A stretch of DNA of 64,000 bases, from positions 1 through 64,000 of the forward strand of contig NZ_JAGJEG010000005.1 of NCBI RefSeq assembly GCF_018100905.1, given 5' to 3'. Shown one piece after another: positions 48,693 through 57,700 of this stretch (within the stretch, counting starts at the first letter, position 1; the number at the start of each line of letters is the position of its first letter). Below the pieces are notes generated by a model. It made no database searches and was not told the DNA's origin. It worked only from the letters and a program-made list of their open reading frames with translations. Source of the DNA: Pseudoalteromonas sp. MMG010. Lineage in GTDB: Bacteria > Pseudomonadota > Gammaproteobacteria > Enterobacterales > Alteromonadaceae. Both the position numbers and the translations under genes were made by a program.

Positions 48693-49685
48693 ATGCAATT
48701 ACTCGATGTTCGTAATCTTACAATAGAGCTACGTAGCTCTGAAACCTTAATAAGGGCCGTTGATAAAGTCAGCTTTAGCTTAAAAGAAGGCGAAGTACAT
48801 GCACTTGTTGGTGAGTCTGGCTCAGGTAAAAGCCTAATAGCAAAAGCCATTGTTGGGGTGTTAAACGAGCGCTGGGTGATCACCGCAGACCGGATGCATT
48901 GGCGTGGCGTTGATTTAATGCGCCTCTCTGCAGAGCAACGCCGAAAAACCGTCAGCCAAGATATCGCCATGATCTACCAAGATCCAAGTCGTTGCCTCGA
49001 CCCTACCGCTAAAATATTTGACCAACTAGCCGAAACACTACCGGATACTGCTGGCAGTGGTTTCTTTTTAAAGCGTAATCGTCAGCGTAAAGACCGTGTA
49101 AAGGCACTGATCCATAAAGTGGGTATAAAAAACCATAAACGAATTCTTGATAGTTACCCGCATGAGCTCTCAGAGGGAGTGTGCCAAAAAATAATGATTG
49201 CCATGGCCATTGCTCGTACACCTAAGTTACTTATTGCAGATGAGCCGACTACGGCACTAGAGAGCACCACACGTGCGCAAGTATTTCGTTTGTTAAAAAG
49301 CTTAAATCAACTTAAAAACATGTCAATTTTAATGATTTCTCATGAACTTGAAGAAATTTTTGATTGGTCGCACGGTATTCACGTTTTGTATTGCGGACAA
49401 ATGGTTGAAGCGGGCCCAACAAACCGGATATTTAGTCAACCACGTCACCCTTATACACAAGCCTTATTACAAAGCTTACCTGATTACGAACATGGCTTGG
49501 CACACAAAGAACCTTTTTATGCACTGAAAGGAACAATCCCCCCTCTTCAGCATTTACCCATTGGTTGTCGATTAGGACCACGTTGTCCGCAGGCGCAAAA
49601 AGAATGTGTGGTAACGCCAAAGCTAACTAAACATCATAGTCATAGCTTTGCATGTCACTTCCCTTTAATAAAGGACATGAAGTAA
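48693..49685 (+). CDS. sapD: SapD-type ABC transporter ATPase
   Basis: 330 aa. Walker [10 protein letters not shown], Walker B LLIADEPT, and the C-terminal oligopeptide-transporter extension with Cys residues ([14 protein letters not shown]) typical of DppD/OppD/SapD. The signature motif is unusual (LSEGVCQKI rather than LSGGQ), a divergence also seen in SapD relatives. In E. coli SapD also supports Trk potassium uptake. The stop overlaps sapF (TAATG). Confidence 0.92.
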   Translation: MQLLDVRNLTIELRSSETLIRAVDKVSFSLKEGEVHALVGESGSGKSLIAKAIVGVLNERWVITADRMHWRGVDLMRLSAEQRRKTVSQDIAMIYQDPSRCLDPTAKIFDQLAETLPDTAGSGFFLKRNRQRKDRVKALIHKVGIKNHKRILDSYPHELSEGVCQKIMIAMAIARTPKLLIADEPTTALESTTRAQVFRLLKSLNQLKNMSILMISHELEEIFDWSHGIHVLYCGQMVEAGPTNRIFSQPRHPYTQALLQSLPDYEHGLAHKEPFYALKGTIPPLQHLPIGCRLGPRCPQAQKECVVTPKLTKHHSHSFACHFPLIKDMK

Positions 49686-50446
49686 TGCAACCGATATTAA
49701 AAGTACAAGCACTCTCTAAAACTTTTCATGTACGTTCAGGGTTATTTTCTCGAGAAAAATTTGAGGTATTAAAAAATATTTCATTTTGTGTTGGTAAAGG
49801 CGAAACGCTAGCCATTATTGGCGAGACAGGATCAGGAAAAAGCACACTCGCAAAACTCCTTGCTGGTGCTGATAATGCCGATAGCGGGCAAATATTACTC
49901 GAAAATAACATTATTGAAGACCAAGGTGTGCGTGATGATCAATGTCGTCACATTCGTATGATATTTCAAGACTCAGCAGCGTCATTAAACCCAGGACTAA
50001 CCATAGGGGAAATATTAAATGATTGCTTACTTTATAATACTGATTTAGATAAAGAGAGCCGTCTTAAGAAGATTGAAAATACCCTATCGAAAGTTGGCTT
50101 ATTGGTTGATCATCAACATTATTACCCACATATGTTTAGCGTAGGTCAATTACAGCGTGTTGCGCTTTCTAGAGCGTTAATTTTAGATCCCAAAGTTGTG
50201 GTACTCGATGAAGCCTTATCTGCGTTAGATCCCTCTGTTCGTGCGCAAACGGTTAATTTATTACTAAAGTTACAAAAAGAGACCGGGTTAACTTATATAT
50301 TAATTACGCATCATTTAAGTTTAGTTCGCCATATTAGCGACCAGTTAGTCGTATTAGATCATGGTGAAATTGTTGAATACGGGATCACAGAAAATATATT
50401 CCAAGCTCCTAAATCAAAAGTAACGCAACGTTTATTTAGCTGTTAG
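49685..50446 (+). CDS. sapF: SapF-type ABC transporter ATPase
   Basis: 253 aa from the ATG at 49685, which overlaps the sapD stop. A start 33 bp upstream would lie inside sapD and lacks support. Walker A GETGSGKST, Walker B VVVLDEALSALD, and the signature MFSVGQLQR. It pairs with SapD to energise the SapBC channel. It is the last gene of the pspF-sapABCDF run. Confidence 0.92.
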   Translation: MQPILKVQALSKTFHVRSGLFSREKFEVLKNISFCVGKGETLAIIGETGSGKSTLAKLLAGADNADSGQILLENNIIEDQGVRDDQCRHIRMIFQDSAASLNPGLTIGEILNDCLLYNTDLDKESRLKKIENTLSKVGLLVDHQHYYPHMFSVGQLQRVALSRALILDPKVVVLDEALSALDPSVRAQTVNLLLKLQKETGLTYILITHHLSLVRHISDQLVVLDHGEIVEYGITENIFQAPKSKVTQRLFSC

Positions 50447-50537
50447 CAGCAAATTAATACTCTATCAAGTGCAATCAGTTAGCCCTTAATACGGTCTTGT
50501 TATATCTGACCAGGTTATTTAATTCACTTGAGGAACT

Positions 50538-51035
50538 ATGATTAAACACCGTTTATTTATTGCTATTGCATCACTCTTAATTTTTACCAGTGCAAGCACT
50601 TATGCCCATCCTGAAAACACACAAGAAAATGCTAATAACGGAGTAAAAGGCGTAGATCATATCGGTTTGACCGTATCTGATTTACTCGCTTCAAAAACAT
50701 TTTTTGTTGATATTTTAGGATTTAATGTCTTAGGTGAAGACACTCACTACCCTGCCGTATTTTTATCAAATTCGCATATTACGATTACTTTATGGCAAGT
50801 AAAAAACACAGCCCAGTTAGTTCCTTTCAATCGAACTAACAATGTTGGCTTGCATCATTTAGCATTAGCGGTAGAGAGCCTTGAAAAGCTTAACGAGCTT
50901 TATAAGCGTTTAGCACAACAAAATAATATTACTATTGAATTTGCGCCAGAAAATATGGGAAGCGGACCCACAAAACATATGATGATCACAGAGCCTAGTG
51001 GTAATAGGATTGAGTTTATTACACGGGTAAAATAA
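50538..51035 (+). CDS. Exported VOC (glyoxalase/bleomycin-resistance fold) protein
   Basis: 165 aa. A signal peptide (MIKHRLFIAIASLLIFTSASTYA, cut before HPEN) precedes one vicinal oxygen chelate domain. That domain contains VDHIGLTVSDLLASKTFF, with potential metal ligands His in VDHIG, His in LHHLAL and Glu in NRIEF. Most VOC enzymes are cytoplasmic, so periplasmic targeting is notable. The reaction cannot be inferred. GAGGA precedes the start. It is a single gene ending at a hairpin. Confidence 0.85.
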   Translation: MIKHRLFIAIASLLIFTSASTYAHPENTQENANNGVKGVDHIGLTVSDLLASKTFFVDILGFNVLGEDTHYPAVFLSNSHITITLWQVKNTAQLVPFNRTNNVGLHHLALAVESLEKLNELYKRLAQQNNITIEFAPENMGSGPTKHMMITEPSGNRIEFITRVK

Positions 51036-51042
51036 GTAATAA

Positions 51043-51063
51043 AAAGGCGCTATAAGCGCCTTT
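51043..51063. terminator. Bidirectional terminator between the VOC and SEC-C genes
   Basis: AAAGGCGC and GCGCCTTT form an 8-bp stem around a 5-nt loop. The minus strand has a TTTTT tail, serving the SEC-C gene. The plus strand has three T residues then A-rich sequence. Confidence 0.8.
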
Positions 51064-51078
51064 AAAAATATGTGAGTA

Positions 51079-51255
51079 TTATGCGTTTTTCCCACAACAC
51101 TTTTTATATTTACGACCATTACCACAAATACATGGATCATTTCGTCCTATTTTTGCTGTCGTTCTTGTTATAGGTGTTTGTGGTGGCGGGCAACAGCTGG
51201 TGTTAGTACAGCTCGATTGTGCGGGTGTATCAGACACATGACTATTTTCACTCAT
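51079..51255 (-). CDS. 58-aa SEC-C zinc-binding motif protein
   Basis: 58 aa, too short for common ORF cut-offs. The C-terminus [19 protein letters not shown] is a complete SEC-C motif (CxC...CC, zinc-binding), as found at the tail of SecA, where it binds SecB and ribosomes. The N-terminal half is low-complexity with an additional CTNTSCC cluster, so Cys makes up seven of 58 residues. The ATG is preceded by AGAG (TAAGAGAGTAATATAGT). It is a stand-alone gene, convergent with the VOC gene. Function unknown. Confidence 0.8.
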   Translation of the reverse strand: MSENSHVSDTPAQSSCTNTSCCPPPQTPITRTTAKIGRNDPCICGNGRKYKKCCGKNA

Positions 51256-51646
51256 ACTATATTACTCTCTTAGGTTCAAAATCGTGATTAATTAAAAAAC
51301 TCATTATATATGAAGAACAAACTTTTCTTTTTGAGTCCGCTTAAAATTGATTATACATTTATATTATTAATATGTTGAACCTTTGGGAATAAATAAGTCC
51401 CTTAAAAACTGTAACAGCCCTGTATTTTCACTCTAACATGTAAAAATACATAGCCTTACTGAGGTAAACAGTTATTTTTACCGTGCTACTTTGTCATTGA
51501 TGTAAAAGTGTTGCGCAATAAAAATGCAGTCCATACATAACGATTATAAAGAACATTGTCATACCTATATAAAACTGTGTAACCTAAGCGTTAAATGCAT
51601 TAAGTGTACAATTGCATAATAAAAGTGTTAAACGTTAAGGATATAT
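51256..51646. other. AT-rich intergenic region before the LplT-PlsC fusion gene
   Basis: About 390 bp without a supportable gene. It must hold the divergent promoters of the SEC-C gene and of the fusion gene, but none is clear by eye. It includes the 21-nt stretch 51404-51424 that resembles one upstream of phhA. Confidence 0.5.
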
Positions 51647-53536
51647 ATGCACAAGAATAAGCACAGCTCTTTACTTAAAAGTAAGCTTTTTTTACCTCTA
51701 TTTATTACGCAATTTTTTTCAGCGCTGAATGATAATGTATACAAACAATCCATATTGTTGCTATTAATATTTCAGGCTGCAAATGTTGCAGACGGTGCTT
51801 TATATTCGAATTTGGCGGCGGGGTTATTTATTTTACCTTTCTTTTTATTTTCGGGGCTGGCTGGTCAACTCGCTGAGAAAAATGAAAAATCGCACTTAAT
51901 ACGTAAAGTTAAGCTTGCCGAAATACCGATCATGCTGCTCGGTGCTATCTCGATACTGACGCAAATGGTGCCCTTAATGCTTTTAACGGTATTTATAATG
52001 GGATTACAAAGTACCTTTTTTGGCCCATTAAAATATGCCATTTTGCCACAGCACGTTTGCGCAAAAAAACTCACTAAAGCAAATGGTTTAGTTGAATCAG
52101 GTACCTTTGTTGCTATTTTATTAGGTACTATTTTTGGCACCTATTTCATAACACAACACAGTGGGGAGTTGTACATTAGTATTGCTATTATATGCTTAGC
52201 TATTTTAGGTTATTTTAGTAGCCGTTTTATTCCAATTGCACAGGCTAATAATACGCATATTAGTGTGAGTTATAATATTGTTTCGTCAACTAAAGATGTG
52301 TTTAAAGCCTTAAACCAGCAAACTGAGTCGGTTAAAAAGTCAGTATTAGGGATCAGTTGGTTTTGGTTAATTGGCGCAGTTATTTTAACGTCGTTACCTA
52401 ATTACGTTAAACATATAATGGGAGGAGATGAGCTAGTAGTTACCGCTGCTTTGGTGGTTTTTTCACTCAGTATTGCGATAGGCTCTATTGCTTGTGAAAA
52501 ACTATCTCGCTCACGAATAGAATTAGGTATTGTTCCCTTTGGGGCTTTATTAATCAGTTTATTTTTATATTTATTAAGTCAAAGCGCGCCTATTTCTTCG
52601 TATAATTTAGTACAAGATACAGCCCTTACGCTTAATCAAATACTCAATACGGGTGATATGTTATGGCACTTTGTATGGATGAGCGGCGTAGGTATTGCTG
52701 CAGGCTTTTATACCGTACCTTTATATGCGCTTATTCAGCAACGTACAAATGAAGACAGTCGCTCACGTGTTATCGCGGCTAATAATGTCGTTAATGCATT
52801 GTTTATGGTGGCAAGTGCCATTTTAAGTATTGTCACATTATCGGTTTTACAGTGGAGTATTTCACAGTTAGTGTTATTACTTGCCGGCCTAAATTTAGTT
52901 ATTTCGATATATATTTATACAAAAGTCCCTGAGTTCTTTTTACGTTTTATTATTTATATTTTAGCGATTTGTATGTACCGTGTTCGAACTGATGGTGCAC
53001 ACCACATCCCTAATGAAGGAGCTGCGGTTGTCGTTGCTAATCATGTTAGTTTTGTCGATTGGATGTTTATTTTAGCAGCCTCTTCGCGCCCTATCCGCTT
53101 TGTAGTGTTTGCGCCTATTTATTATTCACCTGCCTTACATTGGCTATTTAAAGCCGCTAAGGCTATACCTATAGACAGCGAAAAAGCCAACCCTAAAGCT
53201 TTTAATAAAGCATTTGATAATATTGCTCAAGCATTAGATGATGGTGAATTAGTGGGTATTTTCCCTGAAGGTAAACTCACCAGCAATGGCCAAATAGATG
53301 TCTTTAAACGCGGTATAGAAAAAATTATTGTACGAACGCCCGTCCCTGTTATTCCTATGCATTTAGAAGGACTTTGGGGCAGTATGTTTAGCAGGCAAAA
53401 AAAGTTGCGCTTACCGCGTTTAAAGTTGTCACTTGTTAGAGTGAATATCGGCACACCCGTTAAACCTGAACAGGTAGAAGCAAACGATCTGAAACAACGC
53501 GTAATGGCACTCAACCCTTCTTCAAACAAAGAATAA
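51647..53536 (+). CDS. LplT-PlsC fusion: MFS lysophospholipid-type transporter fused to a 1-acylglycerophosphate-type acyltransferase
   Basis: 629 aa. Residues 1 to about 430 form a 12-helix MFS domain of the LplT type (LKSKLFLPLFITQFFSALNDN). Residues from about 440 onward form a PlsC-type acyltransferase with the catalytic NHVSFVD motif (HxxxxD, near 466-471) and the FPEG substrate motif (near 537). E. coli splits this pathway into LplT and Aas, the latter having an acyltransferase plus an acyl-ACP synthetase. Here the synthetase is absent and the frame ends cleanly before a terminator. The likely role is taking up or flipping lysophospholipids and re-acylating them. A purine-rich AAGGA site precedes the start. 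Confidence 0.88.
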   Translation: MHKNKHSSLLKSKLFLPLFITQFFSALNDNVYKQSILLLLIFQAANVADGALYSNLAAGLFILPFFLFSGLAGQLAEKNEKSHLIRKVKLAEIPIMLLGAISILTQMVPLMLLTVFIMGLQSTFFGPLKYAILPQHVCAKKLTKANGLVESGTFVAILLGTIFGTYFITQHSGELYISIAIICLAILGYFSSRFIPIAQANNTHISVSYNIVSSTKDVFKALNQQTESVKKSVLGISWFWLIGAVILTSLPNYVKHIMGGDELVVTAALVVFSLSIAIGSIACEKLSRSRIELGIVPFGALLISLFLYLLSQSAPISSYNLVQDTALTLNQILNTGDMLWHFVWMSGVGIAAGFYTVPLYALIQQRTNEDSRSRVIAANNVVNALFMVASAILSIVTLSVLQWSISQLVLLLAGLNLVISIYIYTKVPEFFLRFIIYILAICMYRVRTDGAHHIPNEGAAVVVANHVSFVDWMFILAASSRPIRFVVFAPIYYSPALHWLFKAAKAIPIDSEKANPKAFNKAFDNIAQALDDGELVGIFPEGKLTSNGQIDVFKRGIEKIIVRTPVPVIPMHLEGLWGSMFSRQKKLRLPRLKLSLVRVNIGTPVKPEQVEANDLKQRVMALNPSSNKE

Positions 53537-53550
53537 TGCCACAAAAATAA

Positions 53551-53589
53551 AAAAAGCCACTCAGATTAAAGTAACCTGAGTGGCTTTTT
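53551..53589. terminator. Bidirectional terminator between the fusion gene and the aminotransferase gene
   Basis: AAAAAGCCACTCAG and CTGAGTGGCTTTTT form a 14-bp perfect stem with an 11-nt loop and T-tracts on both strands. It serves both convergent genes. Confidence 0.93.
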
Positions 53590-53605
53590 TATTTTTTTCT
53601 ATCTG

Positions 53606-54796
53606 TTACTTACATACATCAGCCACAGCGTTAGCAAAGTAATCAATATTTGTATCACTAATACCGGCTACATTTACACGGCTAGAGCCCACAATATAAA
53701 TACCATACTCTTGCTGAAGGCGTGCTATTTGCTCTTTATTAATACCTAAGAACGAAAACATACCATGTTGACGTTCAATAAAAGAAAAGTCTTGTGCGAT
53801 ACCTTTTGCCGCTAAGCTTTGTTTTATTAAACTGCGTAAGCCATTTATACGATTACGCATTTCATCAAGCTCTTGATGCCATTGCTGAGTTAACTCGGTA
53901 CTACCTAAAATAGTATTAACAATATCTGCACCATGCGCCGGTGGCATAGAGTAAATTGCACGGACCACACTTAGCATGACAGAACTTGAAATATCTGCTG
54001 TTGCACTGTCTTTTGCAATTAATGAACACGCCCCAATACGTTCACGGTATAAACCAAAGTTTTTAGAGCACGATGAACAAATAATCAACTCTTCTACCGC
54101 ATCAGCCAAAATACGTAAACCACGCGCATCTTCTTCTAATGAAGAACCAAAACCTTGATAAGCAATATCAACAAGCGGTGTAAAGCCAACATCTTTAGCT
54201 AGTTGCGCAAGTGTATTCCATTGCGTTTCGTTTAAATCCATACCACTTGGGTTATGACAACAAGCATGTACTAAGACAACATCGCCTTTTGGAACTTTAG
54301 ATAATGTTTCGATCATTTCATCAAACATTAAATCTTTGTTTTCATAATCGTAGTACGGGTATTCTTTAACTGATAAACCCGCAGCTTCAAATAAACTAAT
54401 ATGGTTAGCCCATGTTGGGTTAGTAACCCAAATCGTCGCATCTTTGTTACAACGTTTAATAAATTCAGCTGCAACACGTAATGCACCAGTTCCACCAGGA
54501 GCCTGTGCAGTACGAACACGATTAGCTAATAATGCTTGGTGCTCACCAAGTAATAAGCTTTCCATTTTGTGACAAAAATCTAAGTTACCTGCTAAGCCAA
54601 TATACGATTTGCTTTTTTCGTTTTCAAGGCGAAATGCTTCAGCTGTTTTTACAGCTTTTAATACAGGGGTATTCCCTTGCTCGTCTTTATAAACACCGAC
54701 CCCTAAGTCAATCTTATTTGGGTTAGTATCTTGTTTATACGCTGCCATAAGGCCAAGAATAGGATCGGTTGGTAATGGTTTTAATGCTGAGAACAT
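53606..54796 (-). CDS. Aspartate/aromatic aminotransferase (AspC/TyrB type)
   Basis: 396 aa, the length of E. coli AspC and TyrB. It is a class I PLP enzyme with IDLGVGVYKDEQG at the N-terminus, ACCHNPSGMDL, the PLP-lysine segment SCSKNFGLYRERIG, and the substrate-carboxylate Arg near the C-terminus. It moves amino groups between glutamate and aspartate and/or aromatic 2-oxo acids. The sequence does not separate AspC from TyrB. Given the aromatic genes in this window, a role in Phe/Tyr formation or breakdown is possible. Confidence 0.95.
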   Translation of the reverse strand: MFSALKPLPTDPILGLMAAYKQDTNPNKIDLGVGVYKDEQGNTPVLKAVKTAEAFRLENEKSKSYIGLAGNLDFCHKMESLLLGEHQALLANRVRTAQAPGGTGALRVAAEFIKRCNKDATIWVTNPTWANHISLFEAAGLSVKEYPYYDYENKDLMFDEMIETLSKVPKGDVVLVHACCHNPSGMDLNETQWNTLAQLAKDVGFTPLVDIAYQGFGSSLEEDARGLRILADAVEELIICSSCSKNFGLYRERIGACSLIAKDSATADISSSVMLSVVRAIYSMPPAHGADIVNTILGSTELTQQWHQELDEMRNRINGLRSLIKQSLAAKGIAQDFSFIERQHGMFSFLGINKEQIARLQQEYGIYIVGSSRVNVAGISDTNIDYFANAVADVCK

Positions 54797-54850
54797 TGGC
54801 TATCTCTTATTGGTTAGGAGTTTGCAGTGAACTTAAGCTTAACATAAAAG

Positions 54851-54871
54851 TTCACTACTTTGGCTAGTGAA
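54851..54871 (-). terminator. Weak hairpin downstream of the GAF gene
   Basis: TTCACTA and TAGTGAA form a 7-bp stem immediately after the GAF protein stop, followed on the minus strand by CTTTTATG. It is a possible terminator of the partner-switch operon. Confidence 0.4.
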
Positions 54872-54873
54872 AT

Positions 54874-55572
54874 TTACAACATAAAGTGAGGAATTTTAAT
54901 ACAGCATGCAATCAATAATGCCAATGTTTGATCATTAAAAAAATCACTACTAAATGCTTCTGCATCAATAATACCGATACATTCATTTTTAGAATTAAAC
55001 AGTGGTATACAGGCTTCTGATTGCACCTTTGGATCGCAGGTATAATATTCTCCTCCCTGCGCTAAGTAGGTTGCTACATTGTTGATGATTCGTCCATGCT
55101 TTGACAACGCTACTTGAACATTATTACTCCCTTGAGCAAAGGCTTCAGTTAGAGGGAATAAAGGACGACTTGGGGCCCCATGATAAGCAAGCTTTAATAA
55201 TTGCTTACCTTCGTTGGTGTCAACCGCTTGATAAATACCATACCAATCAACACCTGTTTGTTGTTTTACATAATTAACAATATTTTGTAATGCTGCAATT
55301 TTTTCTTCCGAGTCATCATTTTTATTAATATGATCGCTCAGCTTAAAAGGCTCATCTTGTAAGTAACCAAATAAACTACACGCGCCGCCCTCGCCTAGCT
55401 CTGGAATTTGATACTGCCATACAGCTTCTGGTACAGGGGTATCTAATAAGTATTGCTCAAGCTTATCAAGCTCACAACTGATTAAGTTAATATCAATATT
55501 GAGTTGAGCGGTGTTTAAGTAAGAAGAAATCATTTGGCCATCCATACATCTATAGTTCATAAATAATAGCAT
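54874..55572 (-). CDS. GAF-domain protein linked to the partner-switch operon
   Basis: 232 aa. A hydrophilic N-terminal segment of about 85 residues is followed by a single GAF domain. The domain resembles free-methionine-R-sulfoxide reductase (VDWYGIY near its start, YTCDPKVQSEACIPLF in the core), with a Cys where that family has one of its catalytic Cys. Only part of the catalytic Cys set is evident, so ligand sensing or a redox role are both possible. It starts 16 bp after the phosphatase/kinase gene, probably in the same transcript. A later ATG at 55533, with GGA 7 nt upstream, is a credible alternative start. Confidence 0.75.
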   Translation of the reverse strand: MLLFMNYRCMDGQMISSYLNTAQLNIDINLISCELDKLEQYLLDTPVPEAVWQYQIPELGEGGACSLFGYLQDEPFKLSDHINKNDDSEEKIAALQNIVNYVKQQTGVDWYGIYQAVDTNEGKQLLKLAYHGAPSRPLFPLTEAFAQGSNNVQVALSKHGRIINNVATYLAQGGEYYTCDPKVQSEACIPLFNSKNECIGIIDAEAFSSDFFNDQTLALLIACCIKIPHFML

Positions 55573-55588
55573 GGTTATTTTAATTGAG

Positions 55589-57238
55589 CTAGTTCAACTT
55601 ATAACAGATTTCAACTTGATTTCCTGAGGTGTTATACGTAATTTTTTCGGCAATTTCTTCAAGCAATGATAACCCTCGGCCAAATTCGGTATTATTATGT
55701 TCAGGTGATGTTTCCTGACTGATAAACCCCCGCCCAGAGTCACAAATTATAAAATACAAACACAGCGTGTCGGGACAATAACGCATATCAATAATGATCA
55801 TCGCGTCTTTCAGGTTTTCCATTGCTTGCACTCTTAATTCATAGTATTTAAAAAAACCATCCTCTTGATTTTTAATTGCTGAATTTAAGCCCAAAACGCC
55901 ATGTTCCAAAGCATTATTATAGGCTTCAGATAACAATAAAAAGATATTAGAGCGATGTGATTTTAAGCCTGCAACACTACTTAAAATATTAACCGTATCA
56001 AATACAGGATCGGTGGTTTTTATTTGCTTACTATTTAGGCTCAATGACATATTAAAGGCAAGTGTTGAAAACGCTTCTACTTGCCCTGCTTCTACTTCAA
56101 TTGGCAAACAATCAAGTAAAACTAAGCTCAAATCATCTTGTTGCTCACTGCCATCAGCAAATGCATTCACATGTTTAATAATCTCAGCACAGTTAATATT
56201 TTCCGTGCTAGTTAATGATGCTAAAAAACGCTCTTCGCCGTAATAGTCATCATGCTGATTGTTGGTTTCTATTATTCCGTCTGTTGCAAGTACAATACGC
56301 AACCCATTGTGAACCTCAAAATGAATGACTTCATGTTCAAACTCATCTTCATCGAGTATTCCCAGTGCCATATGTTGCGATTCAAGTGTACGTAAAACGG
56401 CCCCATTATTATCAATGAGGTAAGCGTCAGGTAATCCTCCAAGCCACGCTGAAATACTTTTTCCTGAAACACTAAGTTCTATAATCGTTGCTGCACAAAA
56501 CATGTGTCCAGGCAAAAGTGCGTATAGCAACTTATTAATTTCAGCGGCTATATCATTAACCGCCATGCCTTTGTGGACCATAGTGTAAAATACACGAGTC
56601 GTGGGTAGTGCGCCGATTGCGGCAGATAAACCATGACCTGTAAAATCACCTAACATACAGTAAAGGTTACCAATCGGACTTTGTGCGACCAAAAACGTGT
56701 CACCGTTAAACATCGATGCAGGCGAAAGATGAAAATCAACAATCCCACTAAAATCGGCATGATTTTCTAATGAGTTTTTAAAAATATGTTCCACAATCTC
56801 ATGCTCTTGTTGCATTTGGTTACGGTGATATTCTAATAACTCATTTTGTTGATGTGCTTTTATACTTAATGTTCTGGTTCGACAATGAGCTTTTATTTTG
56901 GCTATTAAAATAACTTTATCGAAAGGTTTATGAATAAAATCATCTCCCCCGACAGCTAAACAATGTTCAAAGCTTGCCTCATCATCGAGAGAAGAAATAA
57001 AAATAATCGGTAGGTAAACATCTTTAAAACGCGCTTTAATTTTCTTAGCTGCTGTAAAGCCATCCATTACGGGCATTACAGCATCAAGTAAAACCAAATC
57101 GATGCCTTCTTTATCTAACACGTCTAATGCTTCTAAGCCATTATTAGCATGTAATAAAACATAATTTAATGGCTCAAGTATCTTGGTGATTAATATATGG
57201 TTGAGTGGTTGATCATCTACAACCAATATTTTAAGCAT
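55589..57238 (-). CDS. CrsR/HsbR-like response regulator: receiver, PP2C phosphatase and HATPase kinase domains
   Basis: 549 aa. The receiver domain has Asp8/Asp9 in VVDDQP, phospho-acceptor Asp52 in LLDAVMP and Lys in IHKPF. A PP2C/SpoIIE phosphatase domain (about 150-370) has GDFTGHG and LATDGI. A C-terminal RsbW-type ATPase (about 400-549) has the N-box EAYNNALEHG, DSGRGF and GRGLSLLEE. This order is that of CrsR of Shewanella (controls sigma-S) and HsbR of Pseudomonas, which both dephosphorylate and phosphorylate a STAS partner. The STAS gene overlaps its start by one base (TAATG). Here the regulated sigma or anti-sigma factor is inferred, not shown. Confidence 0.93.
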   Translation of the reverse strand: MLKILVVDDQPLNHILITKILEPLNYVLLHANNGLEALDVLDKEGIDLVLLDAVMPVMDGFTAAKKIKARFKDVYLPIIFISSLDDEASFEHCLAVGGDDFIHKPFDKVILIAKIKAHCRTRTLSIKAHQQNELLEYHRNQMQQEHEIVEHIFKNSLENHADFSGIVDFHLSPASMFNGDTFLVAQSPIGNLYCMLGDFTGHGLSAAIGALPTTRVFYTMVHKGMAVNDIAAEINKLLYALLPGHMFCAATIIELSVSGKSISAWLGGLPDAYLIDNNGAVLRTLESQHMALGILDEDEFEHEVIHFEVHNGLRIVLATDGIIETNNQHDDYYGEERFLASLTSTENINCAEIIKHVNAFADGSEQQDDLSLVLLDCLPIEVEAGQVEAFSTLAFNMSLSLNSKQIKTTDPVFDTVNILSSVAGLKSHRSNIFLLLSEAYNNALEHGVLGLNSAIKNQEDGFFKYYELRVQAMENLKDAMIIIDMRYCPDTLCLYFIICDSGRGFISQETSPEHNNTEFGRGLSLLEEIAEKITYNTSGNQVEICYKLN

Positions 57239-57543
57239 TAGTTAATATCAAACTTTTTATCAAAACGTGATATTTGTAATATTTTTTTTAGCTGTGGCTG
57301 GCAGTTACTAATTTCTACCCTAGCTATTTGATGCGAAATAGTTTTTTTCATATTCAACAACATGCCTAGTGCAGAGCTATCCATATAGTTAGTGTCGCGT
57401 AAATCAACTATCACTTTTACTGTTCTCTCATCCATTTCAGAGTAGGCCTTGCGAAATGATTGCACTAGGTTGAAATCAAACTTTCCTTTGATTTGAATGG
57501 TTAAAGTTGTGCCATCAGCAGAAGTACTGCTCGATAAATTCAT
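57238..57543 (-). CDS. STAS anti-anti-sigma factor (CrsA/HsbA-like)
   Basis: 101 aa, a single STAS domain. The phosphorylatable serine lies in YMDSSALG (Ser56 or Ser57). It is the likely substrate of both the phosphatase and the kinase domain encoded next. When dephosphorylated, such proteins bind an anti-sigma factor. In the Shewanella system the partner is CrsR itself, which otherwise sequesters sigma-S. First gene of a three-gene operon on the minus strand. Confidence 0.93.
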   Translation of the reverse strand: MNLSSSTSADGTTLTIQIKGKFDFNLVQSFRKAYSEMDERTVKVIVDLRDTNYMDSSALGMLLNMKKTISHQIARVEISNCQPQLKKILQISRFDKKFDIN

Positions 57544-57700
57544 AAAATTTCCTATTTCCTGATTCCGTTACCATAAATATAACCCTTGTTGCTCATTTCT
57601 CAAAAAAAAATAGAACATTTTTACTAATTAAATCACTACTAAGCCTAATTTTGTTATTATTGTTTGTATATTTTTATTAACGATTAAATATGGATCACGA

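Noticed and set aside
54861..54878. TyrR-like sequence TGTAAA-N6-TAGCCA upstream of the aminotransferase gene
   Set aside because: Only the first half-site is good (9 of 12 in total), and it overlaps the end of the GAF gene and a hairpin. Too weak without other evidence.
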